Shown here in pieces: positions 9,101 through 14,654 of a DNA stretch of 14,669 bases. This DNA comes from DASXTB01 sp036505615 (GTDB taxonomy: Bacteria; Acidobacteriota; UBA6911; JACQSX01). The stretch is from the NCBI GenBank assembly GCA_036505615.1, contig DASXTB010000438.1, forward strand, positions 1-14,669. Reading direction: 5' to 3'. Every line of letters begins with the position of its first letter. Within the stretch, counting starts at the first letter, position 1. The position numbers and the translations under genes were made by a program. The notes under the pieces are model-generated. The model had not been told where the DNA came from. It was given only the letters and a program-made list of their open reading frames with translations, and made no database searches.

Positions 9101-9601
9101 GCAAACCGGCGTCCTGACGGCAAATATGTCTTGCTTTGGAGTGTGGTCCGGGACATGGGTGTAACGGATCGCAAACGCCCGCAGTTCCTGGCGCTTAAAC
9201 TAGCCAACGAAGTAAACGCCGGCAATCTGGTGCAAACATCACATTCGGGAGACAACCCCACGTGGAATCAGCCTCTCGTGAATTCGATTCAATACAATAA
9301 CGCCCACTACCTTCGGTCTTATGCCTTCTCCAACAGCCGCGACAGATCGTTGATCGTCTTCAACCTGAGCCGGACGAGTAGCTTGCTGGTGAACTTTGCC
9401 GGAGTGAATGCTCCTAGAGGCTCGGTTACTTTAAAGCGGCTTACCTCGGCAGCCATTACTGACACTAACGAGAACGCGGAAACGGTTGTCGTCACATCAC
9501 AGACAATCAATGATTTCAGTCCGGGGCAATCTCTTTCCTTGCCGCCATACTCCATGACGGTTTTGCAGTGGCGCTTGTCGCCGGAGAGAAAGCGTCCATG
9601 A
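6182..9601 (+). CDS. Secreted multidomain GH51-like glycoside hydrolase
   Basis: Predicted extracellular glycosidase of 1139 residues, most like alpha-L-arabinofuranosidase-type clan GH-A enzymes. Signal peptide MRAPILVFLMLFFTVGVCG with likely cleavage after LFA23. Residues about 27-285 resemble a DUF1349/concanavalin-like beta-sandwich. Residues about 299-380 are an Ig-like domain (ISQPQSQTVSVGANVTF, YQWRKDG, DAGNYTVVVSN). From R401 (RFGINLGWADNY) the catalytic region begins, interrupted by a carbohydrate-binding-like beta domain at about 522-663 that ends LLDDVSLTQT. The barrel includes LRYW, EFGNEAWN with proposed acid/base E798, and YEVNLHTTDG with proposed nucleophile E921. The final about 130 residues fit the C-terminal beta-sandwich of GH51-like enzymes. 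Start ATG 6182 overlaps the SBBP stop (ATGA) and lacks a strong SD, so expression probably depends on coupling. GH39 or GH30-like assignment is possible; the substrate is not determinable by eye. Confidence 0.75.
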   Translation: MRAPILVFLMLFFTVGVCGQLFADDISPLSDEFNNASTLSQFQRVYQVEMWGADQLELFDINATRPGMMVMMPFTSTWYNDYRGELTFKLIQGDFVVTTDVQVSQRNGTGAPRSLFSLAGIMVRTPRQVTPQTWMPGGENYVFLSLGSANQPGTFQYEVKTTVNSVSTLEISPGTNHATIQVARIGSYLIMLRQIPGGSWTVHRRYQRTDMPATLQVGLTCYTDYQTASSFPPLIHNQTVIRTGNPDLVAAFDYIRYQRPQLPAGLVGRNLADPAAVSDAQLLSFLGANANVADMPTAPTIISQPQSQTVSVGANVTFSVTAGGTTPLSYQWRKDGANISGATNATLTLNNVQRTDAGNYTVVVSNSIGTITSTAARLNVSEQGVTTINVSSTVVTPSVKRFGINLGWADNYDSGQIMKQLVFRNPGFEGQLYRSIVRCVSGTASGFVDENPFVVWPSGFWNGASYEVIWGAAKGRAGTIAISTAPSGGKGSSYQFADSGAAPAAGDYLVLRKMQPGGATSGWSPTTSGGGTITDEANDLHPDTLGRQALRLTATGTGQLASLSAPFDTSVAGSFLQLNGNYRLTFKAKGVGGANALNVSFARLSPANTTFVNQTVSLTGSWNTYNFDFTAAENGSAVGSCQLRFSPVNQSAVLLDDVSLTQTNGDPSNTTAFRDPVVNALKSLNPGILRYWVEDLGDTLDNEIAPPFARLRAGYSSRSTNREDLLYGLHEFLELCELLGAEPWYVVPITFSTQEMANLMEYLGGPNSSPYGAKRAARGHGAPWTGSFSRIHLEFGNEAWNNADYYGGTISDPVAYGNRGSELFGAVRNSPYYNTTNFDLVLGGQASFPARNAAIDGASSNHDTLAVAPYFGGHVDNYATSEELFGPLFAEPEMLSQTGYMRQNYTTMQTSSRPVPMAVYEVNLHTTDGSISQSALDSFTPSLGAGLAVADHMLMMLRDLGVKDQIVYSLTQFANRRPDGKYVLLWSVVRDMGVTDRKRPQFLALKLANEVNAGNLVQTSHSGDNPTWNQPLVNSIQYNNAHYLRSYAFSNSRDRSLIVFNLSRTSSLLVNFAGVNAPRGSVTLKRLTSAAITDTNENAETVVVTSQTINDFSPGQSLSLPPYSMTVLQWRLSPERKRP

Positions 9602-9730
9602 GAAGGCTACGACTTAAGAACGCCAAGCTGATGGTCCTCCTACCAGCAGGGCAGGCGGCTAGGGGAAGGAGCGAGAAGCAGAATATCGAGAGCCCGCTTG
9701 CGTCATGCATAAATTCTCCTGAAAGGCTCA
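9602..9730. other. Non-coding gap with a doubtful 51-codon frame
   Basis: This is the first part of the convergent intergenic region after the glycoside hydrolase. An ATG at 9598 overlaps the preceding stop in an ATGA and opens 51 codons (9598-9753), but the frame has no recognisable domain, is basic and low in hydrophobic structure, and runs into the inverted repeat that follows. I do not call it a gene. No other feature is seen here. Confidence 0.4.
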
Positions 9731-9874
9731 ACCCAAAGGCGCAAGGACGCTAAGACGCGGAGTTGGTGAGGGCGAGTATATGTGCCCACCCAAGATCAAA
9801 CTGCCAAATCCCGCCGACTTTGGGGACACATATACTCACCCTCACCTGCTTTGCGTCTTAGCGCCTTTGCGTTA
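9731..9874. repeat. Large imperfect inverted repeat between convergent genes
   Basis: The left arm (9731-9788) and the reverse complement of the right arm (9821-9874) align over about 55 nt, sharing CCAAAGGCG/GCAAAGGCG, CTAAGACGC, GGTGAGGG and GAGTATATGTG with a few mismatches and one 5-6 nt gap; the intervening loop is about 32 nt. The right arm contains, on the minus strand, CGCAAAGGCGCTAAGACGC, a phrase I recall as a dispersed intergenic repeat in several bacterial phyla. It lies between the ends of the hydrolase (+) and oxidoreductase (-) genes, so it could stop transcription in both directions, or be a palindromic mobile-element remnant. There is no T-tract of canonical form. Confidence 0.75.
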
Positions 9875-9949
9875 GGTCTTTTACAGAAGATTTGTGAATA
9901 ATCCGAGCTCACGGGTGCGGCCGTTTTGCAGCATCCCGGGGTGCGACGG

Positions 9950-11260
9950 TTACGCGAACTTAGTTACACCCGGAATTGCAATCGCCGGAGTCGGCAGAGG
10001 AATGTCCCAGGCGTATTGCGGGGGCGTCAGGTCCTCTTTGGAATTCAGTGCCTGATCCCAGGTAATCACTTGGCCGGTGTAGGTAGCCATGCGACCCATG
10101 ATCGCCAGCAGCGTGCTCTTGGACATGTATTCTCCGTTGTTGATCGGCTTGCCGCTGCGGATGCTGGCGAACAACTCGTCGTGTTCGGTCTGATACATAT
10201 TGTTCTTCTCACCGGTGTATTCCCACGGTGTTGGCGTCATGAGCGCCAGCCTTCGATCGGATATGATTCCCATGCCCTTGCTGCCCAGGATATGCGCGCT
10301 AATATCGTTAGCACAGTCCCCATACTGGCGGCAGGTTGCGTACAACTTGGCGCCATTCGCGTACTCGTAGGTTACCGAATGGTGGTCATAGATGTTTCCG
10401 TATTCCGGGCCGGTTCGAACCGTGCGGCCGCCGACGCCGATGGCTCGAACGGGATAGGCGTTCATCACCCAACTGCAATTGTCCAGGTAATGCACATGCT
10501 GCTCGACGTTGAAGTCGCCTGACAACCAGGTGAAGTAATACCAATTGCGCATCTGCCATTCCATATCGGTCCATCCCGGCTGGCGTGGGTTCACCCAAAT
10601 AGGACCCCGATAGTCGTTGGCCTGCAGTCCTCGAATCTCTCCCAGCGCGCCGTCGTGGATGCGTTTGACTGTTTCCCGGAAACCGTTGTGATAGCGGAAG
10701 CAGAGCCCAGACACGATCGAAAGATTCTTCTTTTTGGCTTCTTCGCAGGTGGCAAGAACCGAGCATACTCCTGGCGCGTCCACTGCTACCGGCTTCTCGG
10801 CAAACACATGCTTCCCGGCTTCCACAGCTGCTCTCAAATGAAGCGGCCTGAAGTGTGGTGGCGTCGCCAGCAACACCACGTCAATTCCGCTTGAGATCAC
10901 TTGCTTGTAGGCATCGAATCCGACAAAAGACCTTTCTTTCGGAACGTCGATCTTGCCCGCAATGGTTTGGATTTTTTTAAGCCTCTCCAAGCTGCTCGCC
11001 AGCCGATCCTCGAAGGCATCGCCCATTGCGACCAACTTTACATTCGGGTCGGCCTGCAGTGCTTCGGCGGCCGCGCCTGTGCCGCGGCCTCCGCAACCTA
11101 CCAGGCCTACTCGGAGCAAATCCCCGCCGGCAACGTAAGCACTCAGTTCGACTGGCAGGCTGGCGGCAATAGCTCCGGACGCCAGCGCAACTCCCGAACT
11201 CTTTAGAAAATCCCGCCGTGATGGGGTCTGGCGGGTAGAAGAATCGCCATTTTTGCTCAT
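9950..11260 (-). CDS. Tat-exported Gfo/Idh/MocA-family oxidoreductase
   Basis: NAD(P)-dependent sugar or inositol-type dehydrogenase family, 436 residues, probably acting in the periplasm. A twin-arginine signal S14-R-R-D-F-L-K20 is followed by a hydrophobic stretch ending near residue 41. The Rossmann nucleotide-binding fold begins RVGLVGCGGRGTG (residues 50-62); GKHVFAEKP at 149-157 holds the family's conserved Glu-Lys-Pro, with K156 as the expected catalytic lysine. The C-terminal substrate domain contains YHNGFRETV, PGWTDMEWQMRNW and LSGDFNVEQHVHYLD (246-260), with H255, H257 and D260 likely in the active site. GGAGAA at 11271-11266 is 5 nt before the ATG. Tat export suggests the cofactor is inserted before transport, as for glucose-fructose oxidoreductase and many acidobacterial or planctomycete homologues. 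It may process sugars released by secreted hydrolases, but it is convergent with them and not in their operon. Substrate unknown. Confidence 0.9.
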   Translation of the reverse strand: MSKNGDSSTRQTPSRRDFLKSSGVALASGAIAASLPVELSAYVAGGDLLRVGLVGCGGRGTGAAAEALQADPNVKLVAMGDAFEDRLASSLERLKKIQTIAGKIDVPKERSFVGFDAYKQVISSGIDVVLLATPPHFRPLHLRAAVEAGKHVFAEKPVAVDAPGVCSVLATCEEAKKKNLSIVSGLCFRYHNGFRETVKRIHDGALGEIRGLQANDYRGPIWVNPRQPGWTDMEWQMRNWYYFTWLSGDFNVEQHVHYLDNCSWVMNAYPVRAIGVGGRTVRTGPEYGNIYDHHSVTYEYANGAKLYATCRQYGDCANDISAHILGSKGMGIISDRRLALMTPTPWEYTGEKNNMYQTEHDELFASIRSGKPINNGEYMSKSTLLAIMGRMATYTGQVITWDQALNSKEDLTPPQYAWDIPLPTPAIAIPGVTKFA

Positions 11261-11265
11261 GTTAG

Positions 11266-11328
11266 TTCTCCAATCCGTTGTGAATCAGTCGGTCGCATAG
11301 CAGGCCGATCGCTGTACGATTGAGTATA
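11266..11328 (-). promoter_or_regulatory. Possible promoter and RBS of the oxidoreductase gene
   Basis: On the minus strand TATACT at 11328-11323 is a good -10-like hexamer about 63 nt before the start codon; no convincing -35 is seen at the normal distance. The Shine-Dalgarno GGAGAA is at 11271-11266. The 152-nt gap to the upstream same-strand gene and this hexamer suggest separate transcription, though readthrough cannot be excluded because no terminator hairpin is evident after 11413. Confidence 0.3.
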
Positions 11329-11412
11329 ACCTATTGCGGGCGAACTGCGGCTGGTTCTTTGCCAAGGCGATCATCTCTAGCTGAGAACCCATACCGGCGA
11401 GTGCGGCCAGGG

Positions 11413-12192
11413 TTAGATCTTGCTTTCCAGCGCGCTAATCAGCGTGGCGCGGCTCTTGCCTTTCTTCTCCGCGCGGATTGCCTCTTCGGCGGTGATCTTG
11501 CTGCTGTCGACTGCCGACAAGACTTCTTCCACCGTCATATTTTCGATCTCCAGCGCGGTGAGCAGAGTGGCTCGATTCTTTCCCTTCTTTTCAGCCTGAA
11601 TCGCCTCTTCGGGAGTGATCTTGCCACTATCGACGGCAGCCAGCACCTCTTCGACGGTCATCTGGCCCACATCAACGTGTTTGCTCTCCAACGCCGAAAT
11701 TAACGTAGTGCGGTTCTTTCCCTTCTTCTCTTCCTGAATTGCTTCTTCAGCCGTTAATTTACCGCTGTCGACAGCGTTTAGAACCTCTTCCACTGTCATC
11801 TCGTCGAGGTTGACTGGTTCTTTTTCTGACTCTTTCTCGGCAGATGCGGCGGTTTTGTTGATCCAGCTTGCCGCGCTGCTGCTGGTATGCTTAACCAGGT
11901 CGCTGCTGGCTCGTACTGCCTCCCGTGGGTCGATCAGGGTCAGCCCATCAACGGATTTTTCCACAATCTGCTCGGAAGCTCGGGTGATTGACTTCAGCGC
12001 ATCTCTCTTCCTGGCGTCGATCCCTCCCGCGAATGCATCGGACACGGAATCCAGAGTCCTGGCGAATCTTCGAATCATTTTGGAGATGTCCTCGTTGCCT
12101 TCGAGCACTTCCATACTGTGCTGAATCTGTTCCATACCGAAAAGTGTCGCTGCAGCCGAAAGACGCATCATTGAAACGATCAGTTGTTGCAT
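11413..12192 (-). CDS. Unrecognised helical protein with three C-terminal MTVEEVL repeats
   Basis: 259-residue protein of unknown function. ATG 12192 is chosen because AAGGAGG (12204-12198) lies 5 nt upstream; a longer frame reaching 12306 has no such site and low-complexity N-terminal sequence. Residues 1 to about 115 are predicted helical and partly amphipathic (LIVSMMRLSAAATLFGMEQIQHS, then MIRRFARTLDSV), with no signal peptide or clear membrane span, somewhat reminiscent of phasins. A Ser/Lys/Glu linker (about 112-131) precedes three repeats starting at residues 132, 178 and 219, each reading MTVEEVLxAVDSxK(L/I)T(A/P)EEAI, then a lysine-rich EKKGKxR(A/T)TL and LE. Each looks like two helices joined by a short turn, distantly like small helix-extended-helix folds such as SAP, HeH or Rho-N. 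A cytoplasmic binding or scaffold role is inferred. It lies 211 nt downstream of the pilin gene, behind a terminator, so it is probably transcribed separately. Confidence 0.8.
   Translation of the reverse strand: MQQLIVSMMRLSAAATLFGMEQIQHSMEVLEGNEDISKMIRRFARTLDSVSDAFAGGIDARKRDALKSITRASEQIVEKSVDGLTLIDPREAVRASSDLVKHTSSSAASWINKTAASAEKESEKEPVNLDEMTVEEVLNAVDSGKLTAEEAIQEEKKGKNRTTLISALESKHVDVGQMTVEEVLAAVDSGKITPEEAIQAEKKGKNRATLLTALEIENMTVEEVLSAVDSSKITAEEAIRAEKKGKSRATLISALESKI
11416..11799 (-). repeat. Three tandem repeats encoding the MTVEEVL modules
   Basis: Units run 11799-11662 (46 codons), 11661-11539 (41 codons) and 11538-11416 (41 codons). The extra five codons in the first unit encode a KHVDVGQ-type linker at its end. 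Protein identity between units is high, about three quarters by eye, with mostly synonymous or conservative differences, indicating internal duplication under selection for the protein. Confidence 0.9.
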
Positions 12193-12330
12193 CGTATCCT
12201 CCTTCTGAAATTGGCCGCCTTCCCTGTAGCCGGTTGCCGGGGGCGGGAATCCTGGGTAAACGGCCTGTCGCGGCAATGATTGCGCCATCGAAGACCGCAT
12301 CCACATTAATTAGAGCATGCAATGGAAGCC
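12193..12330 (-). promoter_or_regulatory. Leader region of the triple-repeat gene
   Basis: These 138 nt separate the pilin terminator from the triple-repeat gene. The strong Shine-Dalgarno AAGGAGG is at 12204-12198. An AT-rich island TCTAATTAATG at about 12315-12305 could supply a -10-like element, but no convincing hexamer pair is present, and the rest is featureless GC-rich sequence. Confidence 0.3.
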
Positions 12331-12368
12331 GGAAAAAAGAGAAAGGCTCCGGGATTTCCCGGAGCCTT
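12331..12368 (-). terminator. Rho-independent terminator of the pilin gene
   Basis: Read on the minus strand, AAGGCTCCGGG (12368-12358), a 4-nt loop and CCCGGAGCCTT (12353-12343) form a perfect 11-bp GC-rich stem, followed directly by TTCTCTTTTTTCC. This is a textbook intrinsic terminator 36 nt after the pilin stop codon. It isolates the highly expressed pilin transcript from the gene downstream. Confidence 0.92.
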
Positions 12369-12403
12369 CGTGCCTGGGAGGGCTGTGGGATGAAGCAGAG
12401 GAG

Positions 12404-12841
12404 TTACTTGCCGAGGGCGGGGCTGGCGGCAGTCGGCGCTGAACCATCCAGCGTGTAGCGAATAACGGCAGTGGCATCGGTGAAGAAGCCGCGGTTTCCG
12501 GTCTTGCCCACCGTTACCGGCGTGGCGGTAACCGTGAAATTGTCCGTGGCGCCTGCGCCTGCAACTGCGAAATTGTAACCGTCCTTTTGCCCGGAGCCGA
12601 GCACGTTATCGATCAACTCCTGGGTCTGCAGATCTGCCAAGGCGCCGTACTTGCCGCTGCCCTTGGTGGTGTAGTAGGTGATTTCCGCCGTGCACAGGTT
12701 GCGGCAGGAAGCGATGGCGCTGGCTTCGTTGGCCGCAGCTTTTGACTGGAACAGATTGGGGACCGCGATGGCGGCGATAATGCCGATGATCGCCACGACG
12801 ATCAGGAGCTCAATTAGTGAGAAACCTTTCTGGTGATTCAT
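12404..12841 (-). CDS. pilA: Type IV pilin (PilA-like prepilin)
   Basis: 145-residue type IV prepilin, subunit of a surface pilus or pseudopilus. The leader MNHQKG is only six residues, with the prepilin peptidase site after G6; the mature protein begins F7-S-L-I-E-L-L-I-V-V-A-I-I-G-I-I and has the family's Glu at mature position 5 (E11) and Pro at mature position 22 (P28). The remaining roughly 110 residues fit the compact globular domain of acidobacterial and deltaproteobacterial major pilins, with TAEITYYTTKG and a C-terminal GNRGFFTDATAVIRYTLDG. The only cysteines, C46 and C50, lie one helical turn apart near the top of the N-terminal helix, so the usual C-terminal disulfide loop is absent. 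AAGGAGGT (12855-12848) is a near-perfect SD 6 nt from the ATG. A sigma-54-like promoter lies upstream and a strong terminator downstream, so it is probably monocistronic. No other pilus assembly genes are in the window. Confidence 0.93.
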   Translation of the reverse strand: MNHQKGFSLIELLIVVAIIGIIAAIAVPNLFQSKAAANEASAIASCRNLCTAEITYYTTKGSGKYGALADLQTQELIDNVLGSGQKDGYNFAVAGAGATDNFTVTATPVTVGKTGNRGFFTDATAVIRYTLDGSAPTAASPALGK

Positions 12842-12910
12842 TACGTTACCTCCTTAAGGTATTTTTGATTCCACAGGGGAACTTGTGCTACTTCCGCTGG
12901 GGCCTTGTTC

Positions 12911-12925
12911 TATCGTGTCACGATA
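12911..12925. promoter_or_regulatory. Perfect 15-nt palindrome, candidate operator
   Basis: TATCGTGTCACGATA has 7-bp arms around a central T. It sits 70 nt upstream of the pilin ATG and covers the start of transcription predicted from the sigma-54-like element at 12951-12935 (+1 near 12924). A dimeric regulator bound here would block or modulate pilin transcription. The regulator is not identifiable. Confidence 0.5.
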
Positions 12926-12934
12926 TTTTAATCA

Positions 12935-12951
12935 AGCAAGTCGGATACCAA
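12935..12951 (-). promoter_or_regulatory. Sigma-54-like -24/-12 promoter of the pilin gene
   Basis: On the minus strand TTGG-TATCCGACT-TGCTT places GG (12949-12948) and GC (12937-12936) exactly 10 nt apart and matches TTGG, the A of the -24 element, and TTGCT of the -12 element. Pilin genes are known sigma-54 targets in Pseudomonas, Myxococcus and Geobacter, usually activated by PilR. The predicted +1 is near 12924, giving a leader of about 83 nt. Confidence 0.5.
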
Positions 12952-13082
12952 ACTGCCTTCCTATCCCCAGCCGACTTCGGGTGGAACAGATAGACCTTGG
13001 AGAATAAATGCTTTAGAGTAGTGTTTTTTCCGTGGACCCTTCCTGCTTCGAAAGATCACATGCGACCAGTTTCTGCTCTGAG

Positions 13083-13123
13083 TTGACCCTAATTGTCAAA
13101 GTCTGATGACAAAAACTGTCAAG
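13083..13123. promoter_or_regulatory. Cluster of TGTCA/TGACA half-sites between divergent genes
   Basis: TTGTCA (13093-13098) and TGACAA (13107-13112) form an inverted repeat with 8-nt spacing; TGTCAA recurs at 13117-13122 and a related TTGACC at 13083-13088. The first and third motifs also form a direct repeat extending into GTC. The cluster is about 160-200 nt upstream of the predicted pilin transcription start and about 65-100 nt ahead of the beta-barrel start, so it could be an activator site for either. The rest of 12842-13185 shows only the pilin SD, the palindrome and the sigma-54 element. Confidence 0.35.
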
Positions 13124-13185
13124 TCGATGGCTGCGCGAATAGGGATCAGTTTGGCAGGACGTGTGGAAAAAGGAGATGCGCCACT

Positions 13186-13974
13186 TTGAAATCGCGAAGA
13201 ACCGCAGCAATAGCCGCCGCGTTATTCTGCTTTGCTCTGCCTCAAGGCATGGCCCAGCAGCCATTCAACAATGATGACAGCCCGACTGTCCCGAAGAAAA
13301 AGTGGCAATTTGAGTTTCTTGAAAGTTTCGATTGGTTGAGCCCCAAGCTCTATCCGAGAACCAGGCAGAACACAGCGAATTTCTCGATCTCCTATGGCCT
13401 GACCGATCGCTTCGAAGTTGGGCTCGCCGTGCCCCATTTAGCCATCCGATCCAACAGGTGGGATCATGGAATTGGCGACCTGGAATTGAATTCGAAGATC
13501 CAGTTGATCCCTCACAGGCCGGGTGGCGATACGCCGGAGATCAGCCTCTCGACGAAGTTTGAATTTCCTACCGGAGATCCTAAAACATACCTCGGCAGCG
13601 GGTTTTTTGACTGGCAGAACGTCTTGATTGTGGAGCAGCACCTGCTCGGCACCACGCATCGTGTCAACACGGGCGTAGTGTTTTTCGGCAACACGTCGAC
13701 TGGAATTGAAGGAATCTTGATCGATACTAAAGTCGCCATCTATGGTTATTCCGTTTCCAGGGAAATCACGAAGCGGCTGTTGCTTGGCGCCGAAGTGAGC
13801 GGCTCGGCTGCCTCCCATGTTTCCTTTGCCGATGCTGAAATGGAATTGCTCGCGGGGGGTATGTACAAGCTTTCCAGGAATTTCGAGCTCGACTTTGCTT
13901 ACTCGAAAGGACTCAAGAGCGCCAGCCCCACTCGCGGATTTGTGATTGGCTTTGTGGTTTCTCCAGAGGAATAG
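13186..13974 (+). CDS. Probable outer-membrane beta-barrel (Phenol_MetA_deg-like)
   Basis: 262-residue predicted outer-membrane protein. I choose TTG 13186 because AAGGAG (13170-13175) lies 10 nt upstream and the product then starts with a clean signal peptide: KSRR, hydrophobic AAIAAALFCFALPQG, cleavage after MA before QQ. The longer frame to 13093 adds a Cys- and Arg-rich stretch unlikely to be translated. An ATG at 13175 is in another frame. The mature protein alternates polar and hydrophobic residues typical of beta strands (WQFEFLESFDWL, FEVGLAVPHLAI, DLELNSKIQLI, ISLSTKFEFPTGDP, VLIVEQHL, FELDFAYSKGL, GFVIGFVVS). The FPTGDPKTYLGSG segment matches the pattern I recall for the MetA-pathway phenol degradation barrel family (PF13557), whose members are poorly characterised. 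Substrate transport is inferred only. It is divergent from the pilin gene. Confidence 0.75.
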   Translation: MKSRRTAAIAAALFCFALPQGMAQQPFNNDDSPTVPKKKWQFEFLESFDWLSPKLYPRTRQNTANFSISYGLTDRFEVGLAVPHLAIRSNRWDHGIGDLELNSKIQLIPHRPGGDTPEISLSTKFEFPTGDPKTYLGSGFFDWQNVLIVEQHLLGTTHRVNTGVVFFGNTSTGIEGILIDTKVAIYGYSVSREITKRLLLGAEVSGSAASHVSFADAEMELLAGGMYKLSRNFELDFAYSKGLKSASPTRGFVIGFVVSPEE

Positions 13975-14099
13975 CGAACGCCCAATACAGCCGTTCAGTG
14001 TCGTTTTTCCGCCGTTCACGGGTATTCCATTTGCGGTTTTGGGCCTGAGAATTAAATTCATCCAAAAAGTGCTATTCGTCGATCAAAGGAGGGCTTCGT
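13975..14099 (+). promoter_or_regulatory. Intergenic leader with weak promoter candidate and strong RBS
   Basis: TTGCGG (14031-14036), a 16-nt spacer and TAAATT (14053-14058) give a weak sigma-70-like pair; TAAATT lies within the small palindrome GAATTAAATTC (14049-14059). The SD AAAGGAGGG (14085-14093) is strong and 6 nt before ATG 14100. No terminator hairpin is evident after the beta-barrel gene, so the two genes could also be cotranscribed. Confidence 0.3.
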
Positions 14100-14654
14100 A
14101 TGACTCAGCACGGAACAGGTAAACAACAAAGCCGGATTTTCTACCATCGCTTCATAAAAACAGTGAATGCCTGCGCAATTCTCTGCGCCATGTTGGCAGC
14201 CGCCGCTGCTCAGGAAGGCGGCAAGGAATCCAGGCAGGCTATGGCAAACTATCCCGATCTAATCGGCGGGTTGAAGGCGGTCAAGGGATGCCTGGGGGTA
14301 GAGGCGGCACGGACGCAAAGCGGAAAAAATGTTATTTTTGCCTGGTTCGAAGACAAAGAGGCCGTGTTGCGATGGTATTACAGCGACATGCACAAAGCCG
14401 CCGTGCAGAAGTTTTTCCCCGGCTTTGTACTGCCCGAACCGATGAAGGACATTCCCAATGACAGCGGGCCGATCCTGGCAATCGCGTCGATCACTTTTAC
14501 CGAGAAGAGCAAGCTCAATGAAACGTCGATGCCGATCTCGCAGATCGCGATTGAACTTTATCAGCCCATGACCGGCGGCCTTTTCCTGGGGAGCCGCTTT
14601 GCGCCAGAGAGCGTCAAGGTGGCCAAGATGAAAGACTTCACGCCGAAGAAATAG
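14100..14654 (+). CDS. Small exported protein with possible ABM-like ferredoxin fold
   Basis: 184-residue predicted secreted or periplasmic protein. The N-terminus has an unusually long polar and basic region (to K20) before the hydrophobic ACAILCAMLAAAAA segment, with cleavage likely after A37 (AAA then QEGG). A closer in-frame start would lack the strong SD, so ATG 14100 is kept. Residues about 50-110 (LIGGLKAVKGCLGVEAARTQ, NVIFAWFEDKEAVLRWYYSDMHKAAV) follow the beta-alpha-beta layout of dimeric alpha-beta barrel domains such as antibiotic biosynthesis monooxygenases (ABM), including a GCLG strand turn, an FAWFEDKEA strand-helix junction and a helix-borne histidine (H98). A second half, PILAIASITFTE and SQIAIELYQPMTGGL, may be the second ferredoxin-like half or a partner domain. 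ABM members often act on aromatic or haem substrates, but export of one would be unusual. Function unknown. Confidence 0.7.
   Translation: MTQHGTGKQQSRIFYHRFIKTVNACAILCAMLAAAAAQEGGKESRQAMANYPDLIGGLKAVKGCLGVEAARTQSGKNVIFAWFEDKEAVLRWYYSDMHKAAVQKFFPGFVLPEPMKDIPNDSGPILAIASITFTEKSKLNETSMPISQIAIELYQPMTGGLFLGSRFAPESVKVAKMKDFTPKK

Noticed and set aside
9598..9753. 51-codon reading frame after the hydrolase as a real gene
   Set aside because: No domain, basic low-complexity sequence, ends in the inverted repeat; kept only as a low-interest finding.
12193..12306. 38-residue N-terminal extension of the triple-repeat protein
   Set aside because: ATG 12192 has AAGGAGG 5 nt upstream; the extension is proline-rich, has no SD and overlaps the likely leader.
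12404..12841. Electrically conductive (Geobacter-type) pilin
   Set aside because: Aromatic residues are present but the protein is longer than the short Geobacter pilin, and conductivity cannot be read from sequence alone.
13093..13185. 31-residue N-terminal extension of the beta-barrel protein
   Set aside because: It would overlap the TGTCA cluster and hide the signal peptide; there is no SD ahead of TTG 13093.
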